Of a stretch of DNA of 64,000 bases, positions 45,367 to 58,458 are shown in pieces; position 1 is the first letter of the stretch; the number at the start of each line of letters is the position of its first letter. Both the position numbers and the translations under genes were made by a program. The notes under the pieces were generated by a model, which had not been told where the DNA came from, did no database searches, and worked only from the letters and a program-made list of their open reading frames with translations. Origin of the DNA: Terana coerulea (taxonomy: Eukaryota > Basidiomycota > Agaricomycetes > Polyporales > Phanerochaetaceae); NCBI GenBank assembly GCA_024811115.1, contig JAKOGH010000138.1, positions 1-64,000 of the forward strand, given 5' to 3'.

Positions 45367-46779
45367 ATGTCCAACATCTACTACCAACACAATGACGAGC
45401 TGACCTTCGACGGTCACCATACCAATGCCAACTACTACTCCTTCCCCGCTTCGATGACTGATTTCGGCAATGCCCCCATACCGTATTCAGTAAGCATAGC
45501 AGTCTCTCCTTCCAATGCCTCGAGCTCACATCTGGACGCTCATAGTACTCTGCCATCGGCTTCGAGGACTCGATGGATGTATACAATTCCCTAGGACCTG
45601 ATGTGGCGCTTGCGCCAGAGCCGCAGATTTATCACCATCCGGACCCGATGGCGTCCATGTTACCGACCTTTACACTCACAGAAGCGGTCGATCCTCACAG
45701 CCACAGTCTCAATACGGGTACTTCGATGGCACCGCAGTGTCCCTCGATGAGCCCACACGCGCCTACCTTCGGGGCCTCGAGGACATCTCCAGTGCTCATT
45801 GGGCGCTCGCCGTCCGTCCGTGCCCACCCTTATAGACCGCGAGTTTCTTCGTATGCTGGACATTCAACTCGCCCCCAGTATCCTCCCGTCTCGCGACACC
45901 TCTCTGCCAGTGCTTCCTATCCGACAATGCCTCGCGCACCCACGCCTCACATGAACCGCGCTTCCCCGTACCCTATGCCGACTCCGATGCATTACCCTAT
46001 TCCCACCGCTCCATCTTCGCCTTCTGATATGTCCGGCATGTCTAGTGCATCTACAACATCCAATGGCTCTGGCATGCAAGCCGGAGCTGGATCTACGGTT
46101 CCTAATGCCATTAATATCATACCTAATCCCATACCTACCATCGCCATCACACCCGCCAGAATCCGTACAACCTACTGGGCCCCGACGGGTTCGCGTTAAG
46201 CAGCCCATCCGCGAAAAGAAGCCGCAAGACCGCGCCCGCACTATTCACTTTAGTGTTGGCGGGGTCCCTGGCTTCCGGCTTGGAGATGCATACGAGCAGG
46301 GCCAGAACCTACAAATAGACCACGGTGACGACATGGTTCTTGAAGATTTTTCCGACAGGATCATACGCCTAACCGTTGAGGTAGGCATACCTGCTCATCC
46401 TCGACTATGATAGTGTCGCTAATGCTTGACGCTCTTCCCAGCTGCCGGGCGTCGATGCACCCACGGGCCTTTATGTCGCCCTGTCCACGGAGGACGCGGA
46501 AAAGCAAAAGCAGAAAATTCACTACACGCGCAAGTCTTTTGCCTTGGCTCTCGCGAAGGCTATTAGCGATGCAGAAATGAAGATCTCTAATGTGAGTGCG
46601 ACCCGAACGCTCTTAATGCATTCTGATATCTAATATGCCACAAGAAGGGCCGGATCTTACCAAAGCGGACCACCCTACCTAAAATCGACATTGATAATTT
46701 ATGGATATCTTATATGACTCTATCCTCTGCCAGCGGCAACATATACATGCTCTACCTCGAATGCCTCAAAAGCCAGTGA
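45367..46779 (+). CDS. Uncharacterised Pro/Ser-rich protein with conserved C-terminal domain
   Basis: Four exons, 45367-45489, 45546-46380, 46442-46591 and 46645-46779, about 413 residues. The N-terminal two thirds are low-complexity (many Pro, Ser, Met, Tyr), typical of a disordered regulatory region. The C-terminal part is ordered: VRVKQPIREKKPQDRARTIH, FSVGGVPGFRLGDAYEQG, then a domain across three exons (LPGVDAPTGLYVALSTEDAE, SFALALAKAISDAEMKI, PKIDIDNLWISYMTLSSASG). The VGGVPG and GDD features recall a mushroom-specific family of unknown function. A one-base frame change lies between 46100 and 46195, where the disordered and ordered parts meet; no intron explains it. Function is unknown. 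Confidence 0.7.
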
Positions 46780-47753
46780 CGGGCTGTTGAACCAGCCAAC
46801 AGGCAATTCGAAGTTCTCCCTGGCATAGATTCCCCCGCTGTCCTAAAGCTCTCCACTTCGTCGCCTTATTCCACATTGTTTACCAACGCTTTCGTCTCCC
46901 TCGCGCTGTCGTACAGCCTAGTTTCGTTCGGCCATGATATTTGTTCCTTAATGTTGGCTCTTGGCTCCTTCCTATGCTCTCCTCTTATCTTGCTTTACCC
47001 CGGTTCGCTTCGCCTCCTATTTTTTCGAAACTTTCAAGAAGACCGTAATGTACGACTACCACTGTAATCACAACTCAAAGCCCGATACGTAGGGACAGAA
47101 AATGTACTAGAAGAAAATGTTTGCCGTAGGAATATTTGACATATAAATGACAATGACGACTCAACGGGGCAGTACGACATCCCGAACAATGCTCGGCGTC
47201 GTCTTTGTTCATCATATTGCTCAATAATAAGATACACGCGCCAATCACTAGCTCCGAACCTAGTACATCCTGACGCCGTAGAAGCTACCTGACGACAGGC
47301 ACAAATATTCCACAAAGAATACAAAAACACTTAAAATATTGCTATTGGTGTCGGACATCATGGCTACCGGACACGAGTAACTTCTGGGGGCAGTCATGTG
47401 AAACGGCCTCATGCAAGCATCTTCGGCGTGCCGTTTGGCGTTCACGAACATATATGAAGGGATGTTCGTGCGGCTGAAGAACAGAGCGTTGACGAACCTG
47501 ACATCATCACTGCAGGTGAGAAAAATGAACTAGCTCGTTCGGCAATTGAAGCTGACTGTAGGTTGAATGGCTCGCAGGCTGTAGCTCAATGCAGTGCCAG
47601 TGCACGCACATTCGAGAGCATATTTTGGATCGGGTCGTAACGGCGGTAAAGGCTAAGTTTAACCACCACTCGTGAGCATTCACGTATAAACGAGCAACGG
47701 CAGGGCCACTCACTCCTGAGTCCCATAGCCTTAAAGATGTAAACTCGAACGAG
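46780..47753. other. Intergenic
   Basis: No gene assigned. A possible first exon of the following F-box gene (ATG at 47463, donor GTGAGA after CTGCAG near 47514) lies here but could not be confirmed. Confidence 0.4.
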
Positions 47754-49477
47754 GTGTTGGATGCGTTCGACAAGGAGCTCGAGACGAACGCACGAGCGAA
47801 GCCGGGCGCCTTGTCCGCCCAGGAACTCCGCGAAATTCTCTATAAACGCAACGCCTACGCCCGAATCAGCCGCCTACCTCTCGAGATTCTCCAACACATT
47901 TTCCGTATGGTCGGCCAGGGTGTCGAAGGACTTGGCAGCCAAACGCGAGAGGTTCTCGTCGTGTCCTGGATATGCACTCATTGGCGCACAGCCGCCCTCG
48001 GCGACGCCTACCTATGGCGCCACATCGACCTCCGCTCCGTAGACCTTGCCAGACTATTCGTCGAGAGAAGCGGGCCCTATAGTATTCACGTCGGCGGGCG
48101 AGACGAATCGTACGGTTTCCACCCCTCGGAGGCGATGAAAGCACGAGAGGCCCTGCTCGAGGCAAATATGGCACGCATCGCGGTGCTGCATTACCACCCG
48201 TTCGCTTCCGTTCTCCCGGACTGGATATTGGATGGGCCAGCGCCGTGCCTGCGACAGCTATCACTAGCAACCTGCTATCGGTACCAAAACATTTACACCA
48301 CCATCTTCGGCGGCCAGGCACCGCGCCTGGAGCGTCTGGAGTTGAAAGGCTGTCGTCTTGCCTGGCGGGCAGGGTCGTATCGTAACTTGACGTCGCTCAA
48401 GCTGAATTTCTACGGTATTCATCCGGACAATGCGAAGGACCGCGATCTGCTCGCTGTCTTCCGTGACTCGCCTCACCTGGAGAGCCTGGAGTTGAAGGTC
48501 TTGGATGACAAGCAAGGGCAGTGGGATCCGGAATCAAACATCTTGCTGCCTACCACCTTGCGCGAGAACGCGCCACGGGAGCGTATCACCATGCCAGCTT
48601 TGCGGTGTCTGCTTCTCGACCTTCCATCCCAATATGCGCTACACATCCTTCAGTCCATATCCCTTCCCGAAGGCGTGTTGTGCCTAGAAGTAACAGCACA
48701 CGCGGATACGGATCAGCTCAGTGGATTGCTGGCGAGTCAACGATGTATACCGACGCACCTCTTCCGCGACCTTCGACATGTGTCGTTCTTACACCAGTTC
48801 CAGCAAGAGTCTGTGACTTTCGGGATCCGCGGGCGTGGACAGCGAGAAGACGGAGAGGGGTACGAGCTGGGATTGACGTTCGCGCCATTGCGGGACGAAC
48901 ACGCCATTTACAGCTGGAACCCATCGTGACCACGATAAAATCGGAACATCCCATGCCCAATGTTCAAAGCCTACATATTACGCAAAGCAACAAAATTAGT
49001 ACGAACGTTCGCAACACGGCGGGTGTCGCTATAGCCTCCTTCCTGGTGCATTGCTCAACGACCAAGAGCTTGTCTCTGTATGAAAGCGGTGGTTCGTTTC
49101 TGCAGGTAGTACATGATCAGTCAAGGCAAACCACGAACGACGCACCTCCACCTCTGCCGCTGCACAACATCACCAGTTTGTCGTTGACCGCTATGCCACT
49201 TACGGCGAGAGACTTCATTCACGTCATTGCAGTACGTCGACTCCATTCGGCGCGTTTGCGCAGAATCCGGCTGGAAAAGATATCTCTCGTCTTCAAGTCG
49301 CTCGACCAAGCCGAAAAGTTGCTACGGGACTTTCAACACCTGGACCCTTCGGAGGTATGCTGGTCAGACTCGGATGTTTGGTGCGAAAGGGAGGAGCAGA
49401 GATATGACGTACTCAAAATTATATCAGAGAAATTGTCCAGGGATATTAGTAGGCTGTGCAATGCACCTGGCATGTAG
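47754..49477 (+). CDS. F-box/LRR protein, 5' end uncertain, one frame break
   Basis: Likely substrate receptor of an SCF ubiquitin ligase. The F-box is at the N-terminus (ISRLPLEILQHIFRMV, then WICTHWRTAALGDAYLWRHI), followed by degenerate leucine-rich repeats (LRQLSLATCYRYQNI, LERLELKGCRLAWRAG, LTSLKLNFYGI, LESLELKVLDD, LRCLLLDLPSQYAL). The frame changes by one base near 48895-48910, after LTFAPLRDEHA; the repeat-like sequence resumes at LQLEPIVTTIKSEHP and continues to a stop at 49475-49477. The frame is open upstream of 47754 with no ATG back to a stop at 47673, so the start is in an upstream exon. F-box genes of this type are highly expanded in mushrooms and their targets are not known. 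Confidence 0.8.
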
Positions 49478-50047
49478 GGGCATAATCAAGCATTTCGTGT
49501 AACATCTGGCAGCCAACTCTTCAAATCACAGGTTTTCTTACTCGCTTGCCGTATGAGTCGACTGGAAAGCGAGCAAACACAAGCCTCTCAGAACAATTCC
49601 GGTCCTTAGCACTTGAAGTTACTTCTCGATGCACTGCATGCGCCCTTTGATTTCTAGCGAGGCGTTTATCTGTATCTAAACAGCCCCCGCTGAATGACTG
49701 ATTTGCGAGATTTATTGGCTTTTGCGTACCTGGGAGGGAAAGAATGTCACCCTGTACATGCGACAATCTAAATGCTAGGGAGTACCGATGCAAAACGAAA
49801 CGAAATAATTACCACTCTCCATGCAACCGTTTGTGTCCGAATAATCTGGGTTGAGTTGGTACGATAGGTAGGAGTGAGGACGTTCCAAGAGCTTTAGCAC
49901 CTGCGAGTCGCAGGTACACTTTGTGCAGCGGTACACGTCTTCATGATGATGGCATACACCGCCGCACAAACTGTGCCCTCGTCTGCAAGCCAACACGTGC
50001 CCGGTGCCGTGTGTTGATCACTTCGTTGGAAGCATCTTCGGCCACGT
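49478..50047. other. Intergenic between convergent genes
   Basis: No gene recognised. Confidence 0.5.
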
Positions 50048-53000
50048 TCACAAGTATAGCGAGGCGCACGTCATGACCGAACCCGGTCGCGCGAGCACAC
50101 CGCCCGCTTCGTCGAACTTGCCCTGCAGCTCTGCGCTGCCGATCACTTACGCGGCGGCGCTCATCTGGCGGAGGAGCTCTTGCAGACGCCGGAGCGCCCG
50201 GACGAGGCTGCCTTCGAATTGGGCAGTGAGCTGTGGAGGTGCCTTAGTGCGCACTCAGGACTCCAACTCAGAAAAAAACCCACAACGCACCTTGCACGTC
50301 TCTGCGAACGACGCCCCGCGGCACCAGTGCACAACGGCGTCCATCAGCTCGACGCTGAAGCCCCGGACGTACTCTTCCTCGACTCCAGTGATACCCGGGC
50401 AATACGCTTCGCATACTCCTACATCGCTTGGAGCGGCGTAGCCATTTCTTCTTGTATGCTCGAGACACGCTTTCCCTGTCCGTCCGCCTTCGAGGGGCTT
50501 TTCCCGTCCGTTTCCACGAAACAGCTCAGTAGCGCCGCACACTGCGCGGGCTCCAGAGCACTGAACACACCGCCGAAGAGCAGCTCGATCAGCAGCAACG
50601 CGTCACCGCTACTGATCTCGCACGCGACGCGGCCCTTGAGGGTCACGACGCCGTCCGACGTGACGAACCCGAGCCGCCGGAGTACGCGCATGCGGCTCCG
50701 GAGCTCGTCCATCTCCAGGATGCCCTACGTGGCGTGGATTTGGCGTTGTATGTTCTCAATTTTGCGTTGAAATTCTTGTTTGCGGGCGTATTGGACGTAG
50801 ACGGAGGGAAGGCATGGGTCAGTGTGCAGCGAGTGGGCGTGCATTTTGCGTTCCATCGCTTTCACTTTCTGTACACGTTTGAAATCACATTTAGGAATGG
50901 CTTGTTCGACAAATAGCACGCATATACTCACCTTTACAAGCTCTTTGAATCTGTCGTCTGAGATACCTATATCCTGCACTGGGTCAAGGAGCGGTATGCC
51001 GTCCGGAAAACGGCGTTGTACCTCCAGCGCGCTCTTCCAAACAGTCTCGCGGCTGCCTCGCGCGCAAATATCGCTCGGCAGGAAGATACACAGGTGGCTG
51101 ATGGCGTTAACAGCAGATAGCAACACGGGGACCACCACAGATTCGCCAGGTTGTCCCGAAGTGCGAGGTCGAACGTTGCCTATTGTCTCTACGATTGCAT
51201 CGCGGGTTTTAGGAAGGATCGACTTGGAGGTACAGTGCAGCAGCACGTCCAAAACACACTGCCCTTGCAAAGACGCGTCCTTCGTTTTCTTCCTGATCTG
51301 GTAGTGATCGTTGGCGCGCTTCTGAACACCCCATCCAAAGTCTAAGTCTTGGTATTTTATCTTGACAAGCCGGCCAGGCTGCATGAACGGAATGATGTGT
51401 CGCGGGTGCGTGATGATAGCCGTGAACTCCACGGCCATACGGTCTGGGCATTGGCGATATTCATAGCATTCTGCCACCTGTAGTTCATCGTGGATAATAA
51501 TGGAAGCCTTCCGTCCCTCTTCTCTGTGTAATTCTAGACAGCTGGGAGGCACGCATTAGAACGAGAGAATACGAATGAAGCCTTGAAGGCGAAAATCACT
51601 GACCATTTTCCAGCCGGGGTAGGTCGTCGTTGCTCTGGAACTGGCGAAAACACCGCGATAGCATGTACTCAGGATTGACGCCTTCCACACGCATGAGATT
51701 CAGCACCATGTTGTAGCTGAGGTAAAACGCAGAATCCAGGCGGTCCGCCTGTCCAAGCATCATCGCTCGTGCCGGGGCCGCCTCCATCTTCTCGTCCGCC
51801 ATTACGACGACCACGGTCAATTCCGCCGCGCCCGGACATCTGAGTGTACTCGCCTGATGAGAGCGCGCGGAACGCGCTGCCGTCGAATTTGCGCACAGAG
51901 GCGAAGCCAACGGTCCGGGCGGGCATGTTCAAACCAATGGAGAATGTTTCCGTGGCAAAGAGAACCTTGACGAGGCCTTCTTGGAAGAGAATCTCTACGA
52001 CTTCCTTGAGGATAGGGAGCAGTCCGCTGTGGTGCACCCCGATGCCACGATGCAGAAGTGGGAGGAGGTGTGTGACTTGCGGGAGCTGGCGGTCGGCCAG
52101 CGTGAGTGGGGCGAGCGCATTTGTCAAGATTTGCGCGACGTGGTCTAGCTCGGTTAAGGAGTTCAAGTTAAGCAAAGCGAGAGATAGGGCGAAGGTCTCA
52201 CATTCACGCTTGCTGAATGCGAAGAAGATGGCGGAGTCGAGATTCTCTTTGATGAGGGTGCGTACGACGTGTCGAATGTTGGGTAAATCTACAGTTGCAG
52301 TGGTCAGTCTATCAAGCCACTGCAAGTCGCACATCTACGCACTGTTTTCACTTGTACTTTTCCTGCATTTTCCTTCCTTTTCCTCCCTACTACGCCCGCC
52401 GGCGGCAGAAGGAGTCTCGCGACTCCGACCAGGCTCCATGTCATGCATCGCTCTCTCAAACGAGTCTTGCCGCCACTTGCCCTTTTCATTAAGCACGAGG
52501 TACATCCTAGAGGCACCAGTGGGTAACAAATAGTGCTGCAACGGCGTCGGACGGACATCGGTATACACGACATGGCACGGCTGCCCATGCAAGTTGCAGA
52601 TCTATTCGGCGAACTGCATCGCATTAGGAATGGTGGCGGACAGGAAGACATACCGCACGGCATGCGGCAGGAGGATAATCGTCTCTTCCCATACCACGCC
52701 GCGCTCCTTGTCCCGCATATAGTGAACTTCGTCAAAGATGACCCACGCGACTTCCCGCATAATTTCTGAACCGCGGTAGAGCATTGACCGTAAAATCTGT
52801 GGAGGTATTTTCAGTGTATTTTTGCTTTGTTGCGAAGATGTTCACGGGCCTCAGTGGTCATAACGAGGCAAGATGCAGTTGGATTGCTGTGATGGTGGTG
52901 TCTCCTGTCATCAGACCAACGTCGCCGAACTCGGCAAGCATGTCTCGGTATTTTTGGTTGCTTAGAGCCTGGTTAAACACTTCAGCTTTGGACACTACAT

Positions 53001-53639
53001 GATTTGTGCTTCTACTGACCTTGATAGGGCTGGTGCACACGACTCGTTGTTTGCTCTGGAGACAGTGTCCGATGGCATATTCTGCGACGACTGTCTTTCC
53101 GGCGCTCGTGTGTGCGGACACCAGTACGCTCTCGTTCCTCTGGATGGCGTAGACCGCGATCTGCTGGAACGGGTCCAGGGTAAACTTGTATCCACGCGCT
53201 AGTATAGTAAGAAGAACATGGTTGGCGATGGGACTGTACGCGTAACCTGGTGGGATGGCAACTTGGTGGTGAACCTGGCCGAGGGTGCATGTCAGCTGCT
53301 GAGTGAAGGGTAAGTGAAGGAGGATGCCATTCGCACATTGGGGCTGACTTCTTCTGCAGCGGCGGGAGCTGTTTGGTTTAGAACCGAATGCATGCTAGCC
53401 TCTCGTTTGGACTCAATCTGTGAATCGACTACACGAGTCGGGGCAGGTAGAAAAGACTTTTCATGTCCCCGTACCCAGGAATCCGCATGATTCAGCGGTC
53501 CTTGATAGGATGAGATGAGAGACTCAGCTATGGAGGTTTTGGCTACTACCACTTCTAATTCGTCGACATCCATCGGCGTAGTTGCATCTTCAGCTTCTTC
53601 GTCTTCGCGCTTCTCATGTAAAAAAGAGAAAAGATCCAT
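50048..53639 (-). pseudogene. MTR4-type exosome RNA helicase, heavily disrupted
   Basis: MTR4 is a DExH helicase that feeds RNA to the nuclear exosome. Starts at 53639 (MDLFSFLHEKREDEEAEDAT). Present are motif I ([17 protein letters not shown]), LMTGDTTIT, motif II DEVH in [62 protein letters not shown], the arch domain with PFMQPGRLVKIK and DFGWGV, and a C-terminal helical domain ending SLYL. Lesions: TAG at 52602-52604 where FAEW-I requires Trp; a frame break near 52885-52893; a non-GT donor (GCCCGT) after TTE near 52840; motif VI reduced from the family's QMSGRAGRRG to QMSGRGG with a frame break (51810-51840); TAG at 50419-50421 in place of Gln in the AMQEYAKR segment, with a small deletion just after; TAA at 50147-50149. 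Since MTR4 is essential in yeasts, another copy should exist, unless these are assembly errors. Confidence 0.85.
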
Positions 53640-54075
53640 GATGGAGAGGGAAACAGTAGGCAATGGGCGATATATGTGACGGGATTTCCACTCGAGTTGA
53701 CTGTTGAACGTTGAGGGTTCGAGGTAAGCGCAGGATGTGGCGTAGCGCCCAAGCCCAAAGTCTTTGAATTTGGCCGATTGATCCCATAAGGAGTGCTCGA
53801 GGTAAGCTTGTGGTAAGCTGCATAAGCGAAGATTTAACGTCGAGCACATGGTCAGTGTCGATACTGATCTCGATAACAAAAATTTGTTATCGGCATCACC
53901 CCTTCGACTTACCGGACTTTGAAATAAGACCCTTCGGAGTCCGGACGAGCCCTCAGGGCGCCAGAAGGGCTCTGGCACGATTCAGAGACTAGCGCCCTCC
54001 GCGTCTTCAAACGCGCCTTCATGTTCGCGACACCTAACCTCCATTTTTTCCCCCAAACAATTCTCGGCAGTAGCT
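53640..54075. other. Divergent promoter between MTR4 and RAP1
   Basis: 436 bases between starts pointing away from each other. A pyrimidine-rich stretch precedes the RAP1 start (TTTTTTCCCCCAAACAATTC, near 54042). Nothing else recognised. Confidence 0.5.
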
Positions 54076-57000
54076 ATGTCAGGTGAGATAGCGGGCTCGC
54101 AAGATGATGAGTATGTTAATTCTTGAACATCTTGCTCAACTCATTCAAGGTATTGTCTAGCAAGCTCGTGAGGAAAGACATAGCCTATCTCGCATCCTTC
54201 CTCGCAAAATACGACCCTGACGCCGACCAACGCCGGAGACTCGACATATACAAGATCCTAGTCAAAAATGACACGACTGAGTTTGTCAAGCGAGGTCTCA
54301 CAAAGCCCTTGACGAAGCCATGGCCATTCGCACGTACAAGAAGCTCTGGCCAGTGGCTTGACTTCTATCGCGAGCACCAGGAGCAGATCGACAAGAGGGC
54401 AGATCGAATCATTGCGAAGGCCCGCAGAGAGGCGGAGACCGACTCAGAAGAGGAAGAGGAAAGAAGAGCAGGGCCGCCGCGAAGGGTGGTCAAACCATCG
54501 AGCTCATTGAAGAACAAGCGACAGCGCAGACCATACACGGCAGACGATGACTACCACCTTGCACAGTATATTGCGATTGAAAACCCCGGTATGGCTAATC
54601 GACAAGGCCACGCCCTGTACCAAAGGCTCGAGAACAATGTGAGCGTGACTCTTCATTATGACCATTAACATCATTCTCAGTCTTCATATTTTCTAGCCTG
54701 ACAAATGGCCTTGGGCGGAAGAACATACTTGGCAAAGCTGGAGGAATCGCTACAAGCAGGACGACTGCAGGTTCGACCGCATGATTGCAACCTACCAGCG
54801 AAGATTCAACATCAACCCTGACGCAGGAGCGGACGAGGACCTTTGGGATACTTTGCCTCAGTTACGGCTTAAGCACTTTTCGAGGGCTGGATATGAAGAG
54901 GAACAGGAACGGGAGCCTCCGCCTTCCAAACCCGAGCGCAATACCCGCGTGGACTTCACCCTCCGGGACCAGCACCACCTCGCGCAATTCCTTGCAATCG
55001 AGAAGCCCAGTCTGAATGGACGGAAAGCTCCGAGCACGTACAAAATGCTCATGAGCGATGTGAGTCCAGTTCATATACGTTCTGCCTTCATCTCATACGA
55101 TTGAAATTCTTCAGCCCGAGAAATGGCCTTGGGCTCATCGCCACACCGATCAAAGCTGGCAAGAGCACTACAAGAAGAACGAATCGGTGTTCAACCTCAT
55201 GATTGCAAACTACCAGGAGCGGTTCGATATCGACTCTGACGAGGCCGTGCGCCCGGAGCTGTGGGATACGCTGCCCAAGCTGCACAGTTCTCACTTTGCG
55301 AGTCCCGCGAAGAAGGTGAAGACGACTGCGGAACACTCGGACGACGACGCTGCGCCTCAAAGAAAGGCGAAAGCTAAGCAACCAGAGAGGAGAGTGCAGA
55401 AGCCAGAACCTCAGAAGGCGAAGGTAGTCGCAGGCTCGAGCAAGCAGAACGTCCAGCGGCGGCGCAGAGACGAGGATGCGAATACCGGCAAGGACGTGCC
55501 CGTTCCGAACGCCAAGACGAAAGGCAAGCAACGTGCCATTCCGGCGGAGACAGCAGGACGCTTTGATCTCAGCCCGCCCGGCTTCGAACAACCCGCGGAC
55601 GACCTTCCGCAGACGGCTCCGGAATCCTCGCAAACCGTATTCGGGAGTCAAGAACCGGGTCCATCCCAAGTGCAGGTACGCCAGGAAGATGAGGCTATCG
55701 CAGCCAGTCAGCCAGAAGACTGGGACCAGCCGGAGTCAATGCAGCAGAACGACATGTGGCCTGAAGACGCCGAGCTGCAGCCTGAACAGCTCTACAATGA
55801 GCAAACCACACACCAACCAGGGCCAAGCGGGTCTGGCGGCCGCGCAGATTCTCAGGAATCGGAGACGCAGGACATTGAGGAAGCAGAAGCGGCCCTCGGT
55901 AGCCCTGCAGACGTGGAGTTGCAGGTGCAGTCCGCCACTCGGCCGGGAGGCAAGGGCCAGGGCGTGGTGGACCCAGAGACACAGGAGGAGATGGAAGCGG
56001 AGAAGATCCTTATGCCACCCATTGCAGCACTCAAGGAGCCCGAACCGTCCTTCGAGGTGGAGGATGGAACTTCTGAGATGGAAGTCGACGAGCTGGAGAG
56101 CGATACTGACGCGCAAGTGTGAGTGCACTTTCCCTATGTTTCGAGGAAGTACTGATGTCTTCCTACGGCCGTCAACAGACAACCGCCACCACCACGACGA
56201 ACAACAGTACCGGTGCTAGCCGGTGCGTTGCAAGGCATCATTTCGCCGGCTCGAGCAGCCGCGCACCCTGCGCCGCAGAAGCTGTCTTCACGAACGGTTG
56301 CAACCAAAACTCAGGCGACTGACGCTGGAAAGAGCTCCAAGACTCTGACGCAGGAACCGACACCGCCGACAAGTGAGGGCGTGGGTTCGCCCGTGCTCTC
56401 TTCCTCTCGCCTGCCCAAAGCGAATTCCATGCCTGCCATCGCCGCGGCGGACATCTCCGTTCCCGCCGTCTCCTCTTCCTTCAGGATTCCGTCCATTTCC
56501 CCGTTTAAGTCCCGGGACAAGGCGGGCTCTACGTCCAGAGCAGAGCCGTACACGCTTTCGTCGCCTCCCAGACCCTCATCGTCCCACATCGAACGCACAT
56601 CGTCCATCAGCCAGCCCGACTCTCCGGCCCGTCGCAACACGTCGAACAAGGCCGGTGCGCGCGGCAAGCCGACGTTGAAGCCGAGCCTCAAACGAAAGCG
56701 TAAGGAGTCCGAAGATCCCTTTGCCAGCTCCCCGGCCCGGGCCTCTGGCATATTCTTCGAGGACGAAGATGGCGCGTTCGCACGCGGTGTCGCCGACGCG
56801 TCGAGCAGCACGCCCGCGCGGCCGCCGCTCCGCAAGAAAGCGAGGCGCGTCTCACATAGCCCACCTCCGCCAGCGCGCGGCTTGCTTGTGCGGGAAGAGA
56901 GCGGCTTCATGACGAGTGGCTTGGGCAAGGCGAGGAGGCCGGGCACGGTGTTCAAAGGCAAGAGGCGCGTGAGCGGGGTGGGCGAGGAGGACATGCGCAG

Positions 57001-58458
57001 TCCGAAGAGGGGGCTGGTTGCGGAGAAGAGTTATATGCGCGAGGAAGAGGAGAGCGAGCAAGAGGCGGAGGAGCCATCCTGGCCGCCGAAGAGGAACAAG
57101 GGCAAAGGCGTGGAGAAGGAGGCTCGAGCGAATGCCCGAGTGGGGAGACCGAAGGCTACCGCTTCTGTACGGGAGGATAATTACTCTGCGCGAGCTGTGT
57201 CACCTGTGGAGGCATACAACGCTTTCAGTGCGCCGAGCCAGGACATTGCGCGCTTGGAAGGGAAGCAGCCTGTGGCATCGAGCTCGAAAGCCAGAGTTTT
57301 CCCTGACGAACGGCGGATACAGTCTGTCGCACCTACTGTCAAGGAATTCGACAGTGAAAACGAGGAACATAAAATGCAAGCCAACGAGCCTCCGCGTCCT
57401 GCGCCAAAGGCTTCGGGCTCCAAGGCGCAGAAGACGCCTCGCAACGCCGGCGAGTCTTCCTTCCTCCGCATCGAGCGTTGGAAGGGCAAGGGCCGCATGG
57501 ACGACTCACCCTTACCAGATCCCTCGCCCGTACTTCGGCGGCACACTTTGAATGTAGACCAGACACCCGGCGCGGGGCCATCGGTCCCGAAAGTATCAGC
57601 CATCCCGCGCCGCCTCGCAGGCATGCCTATACGCTCGCGGCACTCCATGCCCCTGCTCAGGCACCCGCACCGCGCTTCCTTCCTACCCGCCCCGCCGCCG
57701 CCTGCGCCCTCACCGTCGTCTTCGTCGGCTGCAACGCACTCCGTGCCCAGCCTGAGCGTCGACGGCGTGCAGCTCACGCCAGACGACCTGCCGCGCGTGG
57801 TCGCGGCGGGCGTGCGCACGCTGCTGCAGGAGTTCGCGAACGGCGCGGGCTTCACGGTCGACGTCGCGCGCAAGGTGTGGCGCAAGACGCGCAGCCTGGG
57901 CGCGGTGGAGACGTACCTGGACATGCTGGCGGACCAGACGCTGCAGGGTGTCCAGGAGTTGGACGCGGTGTGGGAGGCAGAGAGGAGCGGACAGAGCCGG
58001 GTGCTGCGGGCTATGAAGGCAGACGATGAAGAGACATATAATGAGTATTACCCCCGGAGGACTCGAGGGCAGCGGAGGCGCTGAGGGTTGAGATGGAGCG
58101 ATCGAGAGTGCTGGAGGAAACTACGCTGCTAGACCGACCGCAAAGACATGATGACCCGGAGTCAGAAGAGTCGGAGTCGGAAGGAGACGACTCGGATGTG
58201 GACGACGTCGAGGACTTGATGGACGTGGAGACAGATGCAGAGGATGTAGAGGATGCTGCAGAGAAGAAGCAGAACGAAGACGAGGATGATGAGGATGATG
58301 GCGAATTGAGCTCGAGTGAACACGAAGGGCCAGGCGAGAGGGACCCGTCGCCCCCGCCGCCGCCTCCTGCGGCGCCACAGCCGGAGCCGGAGCCTCCCGT
58401 AAATATACGGTTGGAGACAGCAAGGAAAATTCTCAACATGCGTAGACGACGGCCGTGA
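54076..58458 (+). CDS. RAP1: RAP1 telomere protein with three Myb-like repeats
   Basis: A nuclear telomere-associated factor of about 1,390 residues. Main exons: about 54154-54638, 54697-55059, 55115-56118 and 56179-58458. Three related repeats open the protein: KDIAYLASFLAKYDPDADQR to WLDFYREHQ; the canonical RRPYTADDDYHLAQYIAIEN to WPWAEEHTWQSWRNRYK; and RVDFTLRDQHHLAQFLAIEK to WPWAHRHTDQSWQEHYK. A long disordered middle follows, then the RCT-like helical domain (VRTLLQEFANGAGFTVDVAR, KTRSLGAVETYLDMLADQT) and an acidic tail ending RKILNMRRRRP. No BRCT domain is seen. The literal frame ends at 58084, but one more base in the C5 run at 58051-58055 joins the RCT to the acidic tail. The first exon (ATG 54076) would need a 35-base intron (GTTAAT to CAAG) to join in frame, so the start is uncertain. 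Confidence 0.88.
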
